This document shows positions 46,342 to 58,231 of a stretch of DNA of 64,000 bases, piece by piece. A model generated the notes under the pieces. The model was given only the letters and a program-made list of their open reading frames with translations, was not told the origin of the DNA and searched no databases. The DNA comes from Prunus persica (lineage: Eukaryota > Streptophyta > Magnoliopsida > Rosales > Rosaceae): NCBI RefSeq assembly GCF_000346465.2, contig NC_034010.1, forward strand, positions 15,849,248-15,913,247, in the 5' to 3' direction. Position numbers and translations under genes: made by a program. The first letter of the stretch is position 1; each line of letters starts with the position of its first letter.

Positions 46342-47697
46342 GTAGGTGGATTTATATTGTGAAACTCAAAGCAAATAGATTTGTTGAAAGATATAAAGCT
46401 AGATTGGTGGCGAAGAGGTGTACACAGAGATATAGGATAAACTACGAGGAGACCTTTGCCCCAATAGTCAAGATTAACACTATTAGAGTACTATTGTCTC
46501 TAGCAGCAAATCTCGATTGGCCACTACATCAGTTTGATGTCAAAAATGCATTCTTACATGGAGACTTGGAAGAAGAAGTATATATGGACTTACCACCACG
46601 ATGTAATTTAGCTCGCGACAAGGAGAGTCAAGTTTGCAAGCTTAGAAAATCATTATATGGGTTATAGCTATCCCCAGGGCATGGTTTGACAGATTCACTA
46701 AATCCATGAAGAATTTTTGATATATACAGAGTAATGCAGATCACACTTTGTTCTTAAAGCGTGATGGAAGAAGACTTACTGCATTGATTGTTTATGTGGA
46801 TGACATAGTCGTAACTGGAAACGACACAGAAGAGCAACTGAAACTGCAGAAGTATTTGTCTCAGGAATTTTAGATGAAGGATTTAGGTGATCTGAAGTAC
46901 TTTCTAGGAATTGAAGTAGCCAGGTCCATAACTAGTACATTTCTGTCTGCTCACTGAAACAAGAATGCTTGAATGCAAACCTGCTGATACACTGATCGAG
47001 ATGAATCACAAGTTATGTGAAGACATGGATCAAGAACCAACTAATAAGGAACAGTACCAACGCCTTTTTGGAAGGTTGGTATATTTAGCCCACACAAGAT
47101 CAGATATTGCATATGCTATGAGTGTAGTTAGTCAGTTTATGCATTCACCCAGTGTGTCCCATAAGAATGCAGTTGATCAGATCTTAAGATACTTAAAGTT
47201 AGCACTTGGAAAAGGATTAATATTCTCAAAAAATAGAGATCTCGAAGTTGTTGGATGTACAGATGTTGATTGGGCTGGCTCTGTTACTGATAGACGCTCT
47301 ACTTCAAGTTACTTCACTTTTGTGGGAGGTAACCTAGTCACTTGGCGGAGTAAGAAACAAAATGTGGTTTCTCGGTCTAATGCTGAAGCATAGTATTGAG
47401 GAATGGCTCACGGAGTTTGTGAATTACTATGGATCAGAAGACTATTGACAGAATTGGGTTTCAAGCCAGAAAAGCCAATGCAGTTACATTGTGATAACAA
47501 GTCAGCCATTGATATTGCCCATAATCCAGTTCAACATGATTGAACTAAACATGTTGAGGTGGATAGACATTTTATCAAAGAAAAAATTGAGAAGAAGATC
47601 ATCCGCCTACCATTCGTAAGATCAGAAGATCAATTGGCAGATATCTTAACCAAAGTTGTTTGTGGAAGAGTATTTCATGACTCACTTACCAAGTTGG

Positions 47698-47874
47698 GCA
47701 TTTACTTTTCTATTTTTATATAGTTGATAAATCATTGTATAATTAGGAGATACTTTCCTAATTCTTTACTGTGTCTAATTCCTTATAAAGCACCTTGTAA
47801 ACTCTTATATATACCTCCTTATGGAGAAGAATAAGATTAACCTAATACATTCAAACCATATTCATATTTTAGCA
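47698..47874 (+). repeat. 3' LTR of copia element, 5'-truncated
   Basis: Matches 42155-42331 to the end TTTTAGCA. It joins the RNase H frame directly, so the first part of the LTR and the polypurine tract are deleted. Confidence 0.85.
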
Positions 47875-47937
47875 AAGCAGATCATCACAGAGAAAATCAT
47901 TGTAGAGGATCCAGATCCCCAAGGTAAGTAATATGAT

Positions 47938-49396
47938 GGGGAATGCTAGCTACCTTCTTTCCAACTTAGGGCTTTTTCCATTTTCCTCATGACATGTGTC
48001 ACTTTCTTTACACGTAGAACAATGTAATTAATGCATCAACTTAGCTAACATTTGTTTTCCAAGTTTACACTTATTAAATGTATTTATTTTAATGTTTCCT
48101 TCAATTTATCCAAAAAATTTACAACTTTTTTGTTCCCTTGTCGAAATTGTTTTAAGAAAAAACATCCAAAGGCAATAAGGAGACATTCAATAAGACTTAA
48201 AAAATTAAAATTAAATTTTTTTTTGTTGGTCGAAACATTACTAAGGAACTTAAGCTCACTTCTAAATTAATTCTAGGTTTTTCATGGACCAAGTAAAACA
48301 ATAATTAAAAACAGCATATACATATATATATATATATGTATATGTATAATTTTTGTATATTTGACTTTTGACTTCAAACTGAAAAATATAATTTGACAAG
48401 GTAAAAATTTCTTGCGATAAAGAAAGCAGCACATCATTAATTATTAAACTTGTTTCAATATCAAAAGAATATCAAACATTGTAAATTATTATGATATTTT
48501 TAAAAAGAGAGGCGTCGGAATCGCTTGTTCTATTTAGTGAGTGTGTTATTTAGTGAACCACTTTTTAGGCTCACTATATTAGACGAGTGAGTGTGGCGTT
48601 TTTTCACTATTGGACTGTACAGTCTCATGTGGTAAGAGAGTTGTAAAAACATTTTGATAAATTGAAGGACAATACATTTAATAAGGGTAAAATTGAAAAA
48701 CAAATGTTAGCTAGTTTGATGCATTAATTAGATTATTTTAGTGTAAGAAGTAGGGGTGGGCACTCAAACCGGCGAACCGAAAATTCGAGCCGAACCGCAC
48801 CGAACCAAACCGGAAAAAAACCGAGTTGACCAAAAAGTCAAAAATCGGTCAAAAACCGAACAGGACCGGTTTGGACCGGTTCCGGATCCGGTTCCATGTC
48901 TTCAAAAACCGAACCGGGCCAAACCGAACCGGTGAAACTAAAAAAATATATAATTTCAATATATATTTATATTTAATATTATATTTTTAATTTCACTAAA
49001 AAAAACCTAATATTTATCCAAGTTCAATATCAAAATATCTCTCTTTTCTCACTTTAATATTTATTTTTTATATGAAATTGAATAATTTGTTAATTTTCAA
49101 GTAAAAAAATAATATTTCAGTTGAGAATTGTATTAAAAAATAATTTAAAAAAATAATTTTTATAATCCGGTTCAAAATCGAACCGGAACCGAAACCGGTT
49201 CAAACCGAACCGGACAATTTTTGAAATTTTTTTAATTAAAACCGAACCGAACAAAACCGGATGTGGTACCGGATCGGTTCTAATTTGAGGCAAAAACCGG
49301 TCCAAACCGAACCGTGCCCACCCATGGTAAGAAGTAACACATGTTATGAGAAAAAGGAAGAACGTCAAAAAGAAAAAGTTGCTAGCATTCTACTTA
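47938..49396. mobile_element. Mutator-like long-TIR element
   Basis: The left arm (47938-48115) matches the reverse complement of the right arm (about 48645-48750 continuing at 49335-49396): GAATGCTAGC, CATGTGTCAC/AACATGTGTTAC, TAATTAATGCATCAA, GCTAACATTTGTTT, TTATTAAATGTATT. Flanks TAATATGAT (47929-47937) and TTATATGAT (49397-49405), a 9-bp duplication with one mismatch. No ORF. A hAT-like element sits inside the right TIR. Confidence 0.75.
48751..49326. mobile_element. hAT-like non-autonomous element inside the right TIR
   Basis: Ends TAGGGGTGGGCAC and (reversed) CATGGGTGGGCAC; perfect 8-bp duplication GTAAGAAG (48743-48750, 49327-49334). The interior is rich in CCGAACCG/CGGTTCGG repeats at both ends. 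No ORF. 8-bp duplications are the hAT rule. Confidence 0.8.
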
Positions 49397-49405
49397 TTAT
49401 ATGAT

Positions 49406-49917
49406 TGGTTGCCCATATTTTGTTTCCGTTTTTATTCAATTTTAATTGATTTATTCCAGCAATATATTCATATATAGGTTGATGAGTTTATGAGAAATCA
49501 TTAATTACCAAACGGAAGTTGAATGAAACTTGAAGAATTCTCGACGTTTTATCTCTCGACATGATTTCATATTTTTCTTTAATTTTCTGAAAATAGTCCA
49601 AGAGATGAAACGTACACCGCTATATATGTTCAAAATTGCCAAGAAAAAATTGGCTGGTTTAGGTCATTGCTTTGCTTGATCAGGAAAATCCATTGGAGAT
49701 GAGATGCAGCTTACACATGGAATTACCAAAATTTCATTATTATTACACATTAATTGTTATTATTAATTAATACAAATCGTAATTGCAATTGTTTGTAGGG
49801 AAATTATATTTACTTTTCAACCTGAATGAAAATCGATATCCATAACGAATAATTAGAAAGAAAAAAAAAAAGAATAATTATTATCATTTATTTATAAATA
49901 AAATAGCGTTACATATA
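49406..49917. other. Intergenic
   Basis: AT-rich, no gene seen. Confidence 0.6.
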
Positions 49918-50191
49918 CTAGCCTCTCTGCACGCGCTTCTGCGCCTGCGAGAGGCTTTTTTTAAAAAAATTTAAATTTATTAAGATAATGGATAGTTGTG
50001 TTCCATAAAAATAGGATCCATTATTTGAATTTTCTTTTAATTTTAATTTTTTTAATATGAAAAATTGTGAACTTACCATATTATCCTCATTTAATTAATA
50101 ATTTTAATTCTTAATGTTTGCATTAACCAAGGGCATTTTCTGGTATTTTGAATGTTTCACCATTCTCTACCTTTTGCTTTATATATATAGA
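49918..50191 (-). mobile_element. Short non-autonomous Helitron, copy 3
   Basis: On the minus strand it starts A|TCTATATATATAAAGC (50191) and ends with the hairpin GCCTCTC...GAGAGGC and CTAG|T (49918). 274 bp, the best-preserved of the three copies. Its 5' end is 33 bp past the stop codon of the protease gene. Confidence 0.8.
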
Positions 50192-50224
50192 TAAAGGCAA
50201 TAATACATGATGAAATAAGACAAA

Positions 50225-51559
50225 TTATTTGGTGCAATCAGTTGGCTTAAAGGACACGGTTTGCTTCTTTTTGTCATATCCCACCAAGAAGTCCATCTGA
50301 GACAAGTTCCCATAGATTGAAATACTTCTAGTAGGAGCAAAAGCAAAGCACACAGCCTCCTCACTAGCTCTAACAAAGGTGTGGGCAGCATCCAGCTTCA
50401 CGTCGGCGCCTTTGAAATGCACGGTGAGGGTGGGGGCTTTGAACTCCGCTTCAGATTCACTACTCTTGTAGCAAAGACTCAAAGGAACATTAGGGACATC
50501 CATGCGTTCCCTACCGATCGCTTTATCAACTTCAGCTTCCAAATTTGCGTAGAAATCGGATGGAAAGAAGGTCAATGTGGTGCCCGAATCGATAATAATG
50601 TTGCCCTCCCCATTGGCGAAAGTTGAGGGTGGAAAAGCAAGTTTAGTGTCACCAACACTTATTGCTTCCACGGTCAAGAAGTAGAATGTTTCAGGGTATA
50701 GGCCTTGGACAATGGGAGTGGACACAACTTGAGAGCCTGAAACCACAGCATTGGTACCAAAGTTCAACTTGCTTGTGGTTTTAGCTTGTGATTGAATTGA
50801 GACCAAGCAATGGGAAAATTTCCCATCTATAGAAGCACCCAATTGTGTAATTAGGGATTCATTACCACCTCCAAGACCAACTATGCCAGAACTTTTCTCA
50901 TCAAATGTCCCATTATTATCATGCCCACATCCAATTAGGGTTTTGGGGAGTGCTACGTTTCTGCCAGTAGTGGAACCTAGGGTTAGAGTTTCCTGGGCAT
51001 ACGCTCCACGGCTGTGTGATCCATCACCATAACTGACTGAGTACCGGCAATTACTACTTGAGCAAGTTCCATTCAGGGAGACACACTGGTTTGAAGAGCA
51101 AGGTAGGGTTTTGTAAGTTGAGGATCTTTCGGGGTCAAAAAGAGGGTCTGTTTGTTGGTAACAACTAGGGCAAGGCTTGCATTGTGTCCAGATGAGATCA
51201 CTGCCTGTGTCAGCAATGGCTTTGATAGGAAATGGCGGTGTTCCGATTGATGCTTCCATGAGATACTCACCCCGGTTCATGATGAGATTGGCTTCAACTT
51301 GGTTAGGGCCATGCTGAGATAGTGAAGAAGCTGCTGGGCTGAAATGGTTGAGTCGGTTAATCGATCGGCCAAGGGCATTGGCCAAACGCTGGGAGGGTGT
51401 CAAAGAAGGGTTGTAGAAAGGGGATTTTGGTGAATCACGGTGAATGAGATCGACACTGAAGCCACCTTTAGCTGAGGCCAAAGAGAAACTGGAGGCACAA
51501 AGAAGAAAGAGCAAGGTTGTTGACAATGCAACCAAGGCACAAGAATGATAAGCTGCCAT
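50225..51559 (-). CDS. CDR1-like aspartic protease (A1 family)
   Basis: Single exon, 444 aa, intact. Secreted pepsin-like protease of the CDR1 group, expected in the apoplast. Seen: signal peptide about 1-30; VDLIHRDSPKSPFYN (36-50); IADTGSDLIWTQC with catalytic Asp117; flap YGDGS (Tyr177); IIDSGTTLTF with catalytic Asp324; paired Cys in CKPCPSC and later positions; C-terminal FLVGYDKKKQTVSFKPTDC. Normal DTGS, unlike the copy at 36267. The frame and catalytic residues argue for a working enzyme. ATG at 51559, TATA box about 52 bp upstream. The Helitron downstream probably supplies or disrupts its 3' UTR. Confidence 0.95.
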   Translation of the reverse strand: MAAYHSCALVALSTTLLFLLCASSFSLASAKGGFSVDLIHRDSPKSPFYNPSLTPSQRLANALGRSINRLNHFSPAASSLSQHGPNQVEANLIMNRGEYLMEASIGTPPFPIKAIADTGSDLIWTQCKPCPSCYQQTDPLFDPERSSTYKTLPCSSNQCVSLNGTCSSSNCRYSVSYGDGSHSRGAYAQETLTLGSTTGRNVALPKTLIGCGHDNNGTFDEKSSGIVGLGGGNESLITQLGASIDGKFSHCLVSIQSQAKTTSKLNFGTNAVVSGSQVVSTPIVQGLYPETFYFLTVEAISVGDTKLAFPPSTFANGEGNIIIDSGTTLTFFPSDFYANLEAEVDKAIGRERMDVPNVPLSLCYKSSESEAEFKAPTLTVHFKGADVKLDAAHTFVRASEEAVCFAFAPTRSISIYGNLSQMDFLVGYDKKKQTVSFKPTDCTK

Positions 51560-51610
51560 GGCTGAGAATGATTGTGAATTTGTGATTAGGACAGAGGGAT
51601 TATGGTGAGT

Positions 51611-51617
51611 ATTTATA
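51611..51617 (-). promoter_or_regulatory. TATA box of the CDR1-like gene
   Basis: The minus strand reads TATAAAT about 52-58 bp upstream of the ATG at 51559. Confidence 0.65.
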
Positions 51618-52847
51618 GGTAGAGAAGACCCTGAGATTTATGGTTTCGGACAGTGAAGGTGGGATTTGCTCTTCCGGCAATTGATATCCCAATTTGATTA
51701 ATTACAGGATCATGTGTTGCCTAGATTGACGTTTGTTTCTTTTTTGCTTGGATATTCTGAGAGATATATGAGAATCCGACTTGTGGAAAACAGATTAATT
51801 TCCATTTGTTTTCACCAATATATTTCATATATGGCATGTTTATTAATGGGAGAAGTCATGAATCGGAAAACTAATTTGTAAGATTTATCCCAAAATTACC
51901 ATTGGATTAATGGATAAGTCAATGCAAAAGTCAACGCCTTCAAAGGTGTACAAATTGAAGCTATTTGTAAACGGAAAATACATATGGTACTTTCATTTTG
52001 AAGATTATAAGGTGGTAGGTTTGGTATGACTCTTGAATTGAAAGAGGAAATAAATAAATAATTTAAAATTTAGATGAGTAAAAGTTTGGTAGATATGGAA
52101 GATAATTAGCCAATTTATTTTTCTCCCTTCGGAGAATGTTAATGCAAATTTAAAGTTTTAACCCATGGTGTGTGTGTGTGTTTTTTTTTCTTTCTCATTT
52201 TAAATAGGTTGTTTGATTACAAGAGGGGGTGAACAAAACTTGACTCTCCTGGAAAAACAAAATTAAAAGTTGACTCAATTACCAGCTTTGCGTAACGGAT
52301 CATGGTTTTGCATGGATTTGTCCCAAAGTATGATCAGATAAATGGATAAGTCAACGTAAAATTGTACCAATAATTGCTTGAGATTTGGTGGGTGGTACTT
52401 AATTGGAATATTTCAATTAAAATAGACAAGAATTCTGGTCGTTGTTTGGTGTTCTGAGATTGGACATATTAAAATGAACAACAGTCTCGCATATTGTATC
52501 TTACAAATCTCACGTAAATGCGTGAGACTCATAAAACTTGGCTTGAACTCAACTCATGCAATCCAATTCAAGCGGAATCTGATTAAAAAATAATAATAAT
52601 AAACCGGGCCAACTGAGGCCTTAGAACTACCAGCCCTTGCATAATCAAAGACGAACTCACATTGTGGACTATATGGGCTACAATCCATGCATTTTCTTTT
52701 TCTTTTTAAAATAGCATTTAGTTTCAGCCCTAATCCAAATTTTAACCCAACCCACCCCTTGTCTAACCCAAACCTAACGCATAGCACTGGCGGGAACGGT
52801 AACTAGATAGAGCCAGAGAGCAGGACATCGAACAGAAGCAGCAACTG
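51618..52847. other. Protease gene upstream region
   Basis: No gene seen. A short (GT)n run lies at about 52169-52181 and AT-rich stretches occur. Confidence 0.5.
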
Positions 52848-53659
52848 TGTAACACCCAACCCTAATTTATTTATCCAATTAAATTATGAAATTTATTTAA
52901 TTATAAATTTATAATTTTGCTCTTGGTGTAAGGGTAAATTGGATTTTTTATTAATCCAGAAGGATTTTGGGGCAGTGACTAGTATTTTTACATAGATTAT
53001 ATCGAGATGAGTCCGTAGACACGTAACGAGCTCGAATCGGAATTGTAACAAAAAAAAATACGATTAAAATACACTCAATGGCATAACCGTAATATTTTCG
53101 AAGTTGGTTTTAATAAAATCAGAAAAACCCTCCCATTTCTCTCTCTCCCCCAACTGTCGCGAGCCCCGGCCCCGCCCCCCCCCCCCCGCGACTGTTTGCA
53201 GCGACGGTCCCACCGTAGCCGCCGCCGCCACAGCGCCACCGGAGTCCCAAAACGACCGGCAAGCCTCCCCGTACTTACCCACCCCGTCGCCGCCGCTCGA
53301 ACCGCCGGATTTGGCCGGAAAATCAAGAAAACCGCCCGGTTTCGTGAGAAAATTCCCTCTATCTTTTCGGACTTTTCCGGCGGCCAAATCTTGCAATCCA
53401 GGTATGTTTTTCCATCCTCTCAATGTTCTTTAGCTGCTGGTTGTGTTATTTAGGATCAATTTCTGCGTTTTGAGTGTCAATTTAGCGATAATAGTTTGGC
53501 CGGTTTTCGGCCCTCAATTCCGACCACTTCCGCCCAATTTTTGGAGTAGGTCCAAGAACAAAAGTTGCTCCACTCAATGTCCTGATCATGTAGGTATAAG
53601 TCTTGACCGGCAGTTTGGAGTTTTTCCGATCGCCGGAATTGCTTTGGACACCCACGCGC

Positions 53660-53701
<42 letters not shown>
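52848..53701 (+). repeat. Gypsy-type LTR remnant
   Basis: Starts TGTAACACCCAACCCTAA, a common start for plant gypsy LTRs, and contains GTAACGAGCTCGAATCGGA and a GC-rich part (53155-53400, C-tract at 53177-53187). No partner LTR, primer site or 3' end was found, so the end is set at the (GA)n run. Overlapping frames in the GC-rich part have no domain. Confidence 0.5.
53662..53701. repeat. (GA)n microsatellite
   Basis: About 20 GA units, 165 bp upstream of the RPC8 start codon. Confidence 0.95.
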
Positions 53702-53705
<4 letters not shown>

Positions 53706-53865
53706 TTGGTTCATATTAGGACGCTAGTTGCTATTGTTGGAAACTGAGGCTGGTAATTTTTTTCAATTATGCTTGAATTTGTTGATATTTAACATTGCAT
53801 TATTTGCCCAAAATCTGCGACTTTAATCTGTGCATACTTGATTTTGGAATTAGAAGACAACCCAA

Positions 53866-56800
53866 ATGTTCTACCTCAGCCGAATTGAGCACACTCTGCG
53901 TCTGCCTCCCCATCTGCTTAGCCTTCGTCTAGAAGATGCAGTTAGAGGAGAGCTTGAGAAGCTTTTCTTAGATAAGGTTTGTGGCCTGATACATATTTTG
54001 AATTTTGCCCTTTGTTTCTTATTCACAATGTTTTTACTTTGATTCACTGTGATGTTGTTCCTTGTAGGTTATCGCCAACTTGGGACTTTGCATTTCTGTG
54101 CATAGTATCCAATCCATTAAGGATGGCTTTATCTTACCTAATGATGGTCATCCAACTTTTAGGGTATATATTTGTTTACCTTACTCTTCTCAATTTTATG
54201 ACTATAAAGTACTTTTGGTAAATTCTGTTTTGTTCAAATTTAGGTTGTTTTAGTTCGTATAAGTGTAGTCAGCTTGCTTGCTTCAATCCGTTTTATTATT
54301 CTTATTCATATTCTTTCCAATTTTCAATTGTAAGATACCTCAATTTATTTCCGGTTAAACTGCTCGGTGTATGAGAACCGCCAATCTAAATACTTAGTAA
54401 CGTTGATATAGATTATTAGGCCTTTAGCTTAATATGTAATAGACAGTGATCTTCTTCTCTATATCCGAATTTTGTTTGTTGATTGGTGATGATGGTGTGC
54501 TTAAGTAGGCTTGTTTTGGTCAGGTAATTTCGCTTGTTTGTGGATTGCTTTTGTTGGTTTTTTGTTTTTGGTTTCAGAAGAAAATTGGGAAACTTTGGTG
54601 TTTTAGCTGATGGGTGGTAAAGATTTAATGGTTTCGGAGAGGGTATTGGGTCGCATTAAGGGTTAATGATTGGTTTAGTTTTATAATAAGAACTATAATC
54701 GTGCTTTTAGGTATGTAGTGGAATAAATTTTGTTGGAGCTGCTTTGGATGATAATAAAGTTGTGGATTTGCATTTGTAACATGTTTCACTCAAAAAGTCT
54801 TGAGGGAGAATGGAATGGCTTTTAGAGCATACTTGTTTAGTTTTCAAAGCACCGGCATTAACTGTCAGGCTGCAAGAGCATCCACAATCTGCTCTCTATT
54901 TTGTAGTTAAAATTTCGCTAAAAACACTATAAAGCTATTTTAGGAGCTCTCTATAAAATTTCAACTCCAACCATACTTCCTAATTTAAAGAGTCATAAAT
55001 GCTTTTAATAATTTTTAGTTCATTTTTTGAATAAACTATAGACATAAAAGCAACAACAAAAAATAGTTGGCATTAAATAAATGGTTAAAATATTAAAGTA
55101 ATTGAGCATTAAATTATAGGGAGCCACTAGGAGTCCTTTTTCTCTCCTTAGATTTAGGAGCTCCTAGAGATCTCTCTATTTTAGGAGGTGGATAGGGAGC
55201 ATGGTTGGAGTTATATTTTTCCAATTGCTCCCTAAAATTTGTCTAAGGAGGTGGTTTAGGGAGCCCATTGTGGATGCTCTAACTTATAATTCATAAATTT
55301 GGTGATTGCATCTATTTTGATGATTGGTCTTCCATTGTGGCCTAGTGGTTTTGTACGGGTCTTGATTGAAAGGTTGGCATTTTTGTACTTTTATCTCTTA
55401 TCAGGATTTGATGGGTTTTAATCAAATTTCTCATATTTGATGAAGTACTTCTCGGTAAGGAATGCTTTGAACCACTGGATTTTGATTTTTTGACTGACTT
55501 TGAGTTATGTGATTATTTGTTGTATGAAAACAAAAACGAGTTTTGTTTGGTTGTTTGAGTTGAAGAGTTTTCAACCTAAAATGATTTCAAAACGAGGAAG
55601 CATATCATTGTTCTTTGTGCACTGGCTGCAGAAGATTGATATCTGTTATGTGTAATTAGAATTCATCACTTAAATTCATTACTTGTTAGTCAGTGCCTGC
55701 CTGCTAGCTAGCCATTCATTACTTGTTAAATTGATTACTTAATGGCTGATTGTTGGGTTAAATTGGAGCGGCTGATTAGTGGAGAATTTATTCCCTGGAT
55801 CCTACAGAAATTAATTACCTTCATTTGATATGACAATATGTAGTATGCAATGATCTTCTTCTCTATATCCTAATTTTGTTTGTTTTGTTTTTCCGAAACA
55901 TGGAATCAGAGCAACAAGCTCTTGAGATCTAACGCCACTGCTACCCTTACCCTAGAAAAAAGGAACAAAGAAAGAAATGGACAGCTTCTTCTCTTTTTCC
56001 CATTACTATGACATAGGTTCCTTTAAATCTTTTCGCTTGGATTTCTTCTCGGTTCTCAGCTTGATTTACTTCATTCCCTGTGGGTGACAAAACTGACAAC
56101 TAGGGCCTGTCTTCTCTATGAAATTGAAGTGCCTAATTACCTTGAGAGTGAGTATCACTGGTATAGGCTGATTATTTGTTGTTTACACTTAATGAGTGAC
56201 TGTTAGGCATTTAGACTAAATTAAGATTTTCAGCTTAAATTAATGTCTGATTTTCAGAGATGATTACCAGAGAAATTAATGTCAGAGTACTCACTTTCAT
56301 TTGAGTATGCACTATGCAATGTTCTTCTTCTTCCTTTCTAAAGTTTCTTGTTTTATTTCCCCCCTTTTTCAACACTTGGCAGGTGGAGTTCACACTGATT
56401 ATGTTTCGTCCATTTGTGGGAGAGATAATTGTTGCAAAACTTAAAGAATCTACTGCAAATGGTTTACGTCGTATGTATTCTACTGAGATGAACTGAGTGT
56501 AGCTTAATTCTACGTCTCATTTAGTTTTTCCTTCTTAGTTTCTCCTTGGTGCAAGCAATTCTCACTCTATGCATTGATGGACTCCGCTTTGATAAGGAAG
56601 CATGTCTATGTCTTACCCACAGTCTGATTTTGAATCTTTACATGGCAGTGTCCCTTGAATTTTTTGATGATATTTATGTACCTGTTCATCTTTTGCCTGT
56701 TCCATCCCATTCCGTGCCTGACCCAGGAAAGAGGTGACCATCCCTTCCATGTCTGGTTGATATAAGTACAAATAGCGTTATATTTATAATCCTGCATGAA

Positions 56801-57478
56801 TTCTTGTATATTGATATACTTTTAAACACCCTTTAATTTGTAGTTTATAATATTTGCTGAGAATTACAGGGATAGAGTCATGTGGATATGGAAGTTTCCT
56901 GATTCAGATGAAGAACTTGTTATTGATGGGATAGACCAGGTTCATATTGTTGTGGTTTGATTTATCCATACGTACTCAAATTTCTGGTGCCTAAGTGTAT
57001 GCTAACTTTTAGTTCCAAATGGCAGATAAAATTCCAAGTTCACAGTGTGAACTTTCCTCCAATTCCAATTGAGCAGCCAGAAGACTCAAAACCATTTGCC
57101 CCTATGGTGGTTACAGTAAGTTTATGCTTTGAATCTTATCATACGACTGGTGGTTGCATCTAGCTGTAGCATCACCTGATCTCTAGTTCTCTACAATTCT
57201 CCTAAGGCAATGAATTATTGCAAAATGCTGCTTTGTGAAACTTCTGTTCCCTTTAAAATCTGTGCTAATTCCTTTATGTAGAGTAACACTAATTCGTTTG
57301 TTACATCTTTGTTCAAATTAAATGAGAGATCTCTTTTGGCAAGTAGATTTCCAATGAATTCTATGAGCCTCCAATTAAGTTTCCTATTTTGCAGGGATCA
57401 ATTGATTTTGATGGTTTGGGCCCTGTTTCGTGGTGGGTGGATGCAGAAGATAAGGATGAAGAACCTGAAGATCCTTAA
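53866..57478 (+). CDS. NRPC7: RNA polymerase III subunit RPC8/RPC25 (Rpb7-like), 7 exons
   Basis: Part of the stalk of nuclear RNA polymerase III, paired with the RPC9/RPC17 subunit; helps initiation at tRNA and 5S genes. Exons by GT/AG and phase: 53866-53976, 54068-54163, 56383-56470, 56649-56733, 56870-56939, 57026-57115, 57395-57478; 624 nt, 207 aa, usual family length. Seen: N-terminal Rpb7 domain (MFYLSRIEHTLRLPPHLL, GELEKLFLDK, VIANLGLCISVHSI); the FRPFVGEIIVAKLKEST link; S1/OB region LSLEFFDDIYVPVHLLP, VPDPG, VMWIWKF; GPVSWWVDAEDKDEE tail. FFDDIYVP and WWVD mark it as the Pol III rather than the Pol II paralogue. Intron 2 is 2.2 kb and holds a MITE. AATAAA lies near 57838. Confidence 0.95.
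54875..55280. mobile_element. MITE in RPC8 intron 2
   Basis: Inverted ends AGAGCATCCACAATCTGCTC and (reversed) AGAGCATCCACAATGGGCTC; 406 bp, no ORF. Subterminal GGAGCTCCTA and TTTAGGAGG motifs. No target duplication resolved, so the superfamily is left open. Confidence 0.7.
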
Positions 57479-58231
57479 GCTGACAGACCTTCAGCAAAGG
57501 GGGGCTACTTCTATCATGTTTCTCATGAATGTGTTTGAAGGCATGAATACAATTTGATTTGAGCTTGTAACTTCTTCATTTTAGATTATACATAAACTAT
57601 TGTAGTTCGAATTAGCTTGATGGGAAGGTGGACAAACTTTAGTGGTGTAGGGGGTAAAACAATATTTGTATGAATTCCATTCTGAATCAGCTTAGCTTAA
57701 GCCTTTGAGGGTTAGTGGTTTTGACCTGCTGCCCCATTTGCAATATCTTGGGGAAACTGCTACTTGCACATATCTAAACGTAATTCTAGCTTCAAAGTGT
57801 TTTCTTTGAGTGTAGAATTGTGAAAGCACTTGATAGAATAAATGTACTTGTTTTTTAATTTATTCTTTTTGTAATTAAATGAATGTATTAACAAAAAGGA
57901 GGGCAAATCCCACCAATAGAAGACAATCCCAAGCTAACTATACAACAAACACTCTATAAAGCAATTAGCTCATAGGGATCTTCCAATCTGCAACAAGATA
58001 GGAGTTAGCAGGTGAGGTTTTAGACACTCTATAAAGCACAGCGTACCTAATAGAATTCTGCAATTAGGGAAAATCCTACAATTTGAGTGTTACAGCAAAA
58101 GGGGACAAGAAGCGTTTCTGAAAATCCTACAATTTATTTCCTTCCAAATGTAGTAAACAAGGGCAGCAAACAGAAGTCTAATTGTGCTTATTCATTACGT
58201 AATCTTCCTTGCACATCAAGATTGCTATATA
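57479..58231. other. Region between two convergent 3' ends
   Basis: RPC8 3' flank and receptor-kinase 3' flank. No other gene seen. AAATCCTACAATTT occurs at about 58072 and 58121. Confidence 0.55.

Larger units (their letters stand above)
42344..47697 (+). pseudogene. Ty1-copia polyprotein, degenerate and interrupted
   Basis: Order fits copia. Gag is almost gone. WIIDSGPTDHMT-type block (42726-42760). GAG-pre-integrase and integrase (43710-44660: LWHKCLRH, CDTCELAKSHH, VTFIDDCTSMTW, LRSDNGGEFL, YTPQQNG). Linker with a minisatellite (45010-45190). RT (46260-46960: [44 protein letters not shown] at about 46790). RNase H (46965-47690: DVDWAGSVTDRRSTSSYF, LHCDNKSAIDIA, DQLADILTK). Many stops and frameshifts. 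Two later insertions split it (42775-43697, 45382-45924). A 123-bp stretch at the RT start is duplicated (46074-46196, 46219-46341). Confidence 0.9.

Noticed and set aside
53064..53453. Overlapping Pro/Arg-rich frames on both strands
   Set aside because: GC-rich LTR remnant with no domain; frames are open on both strands from composition.
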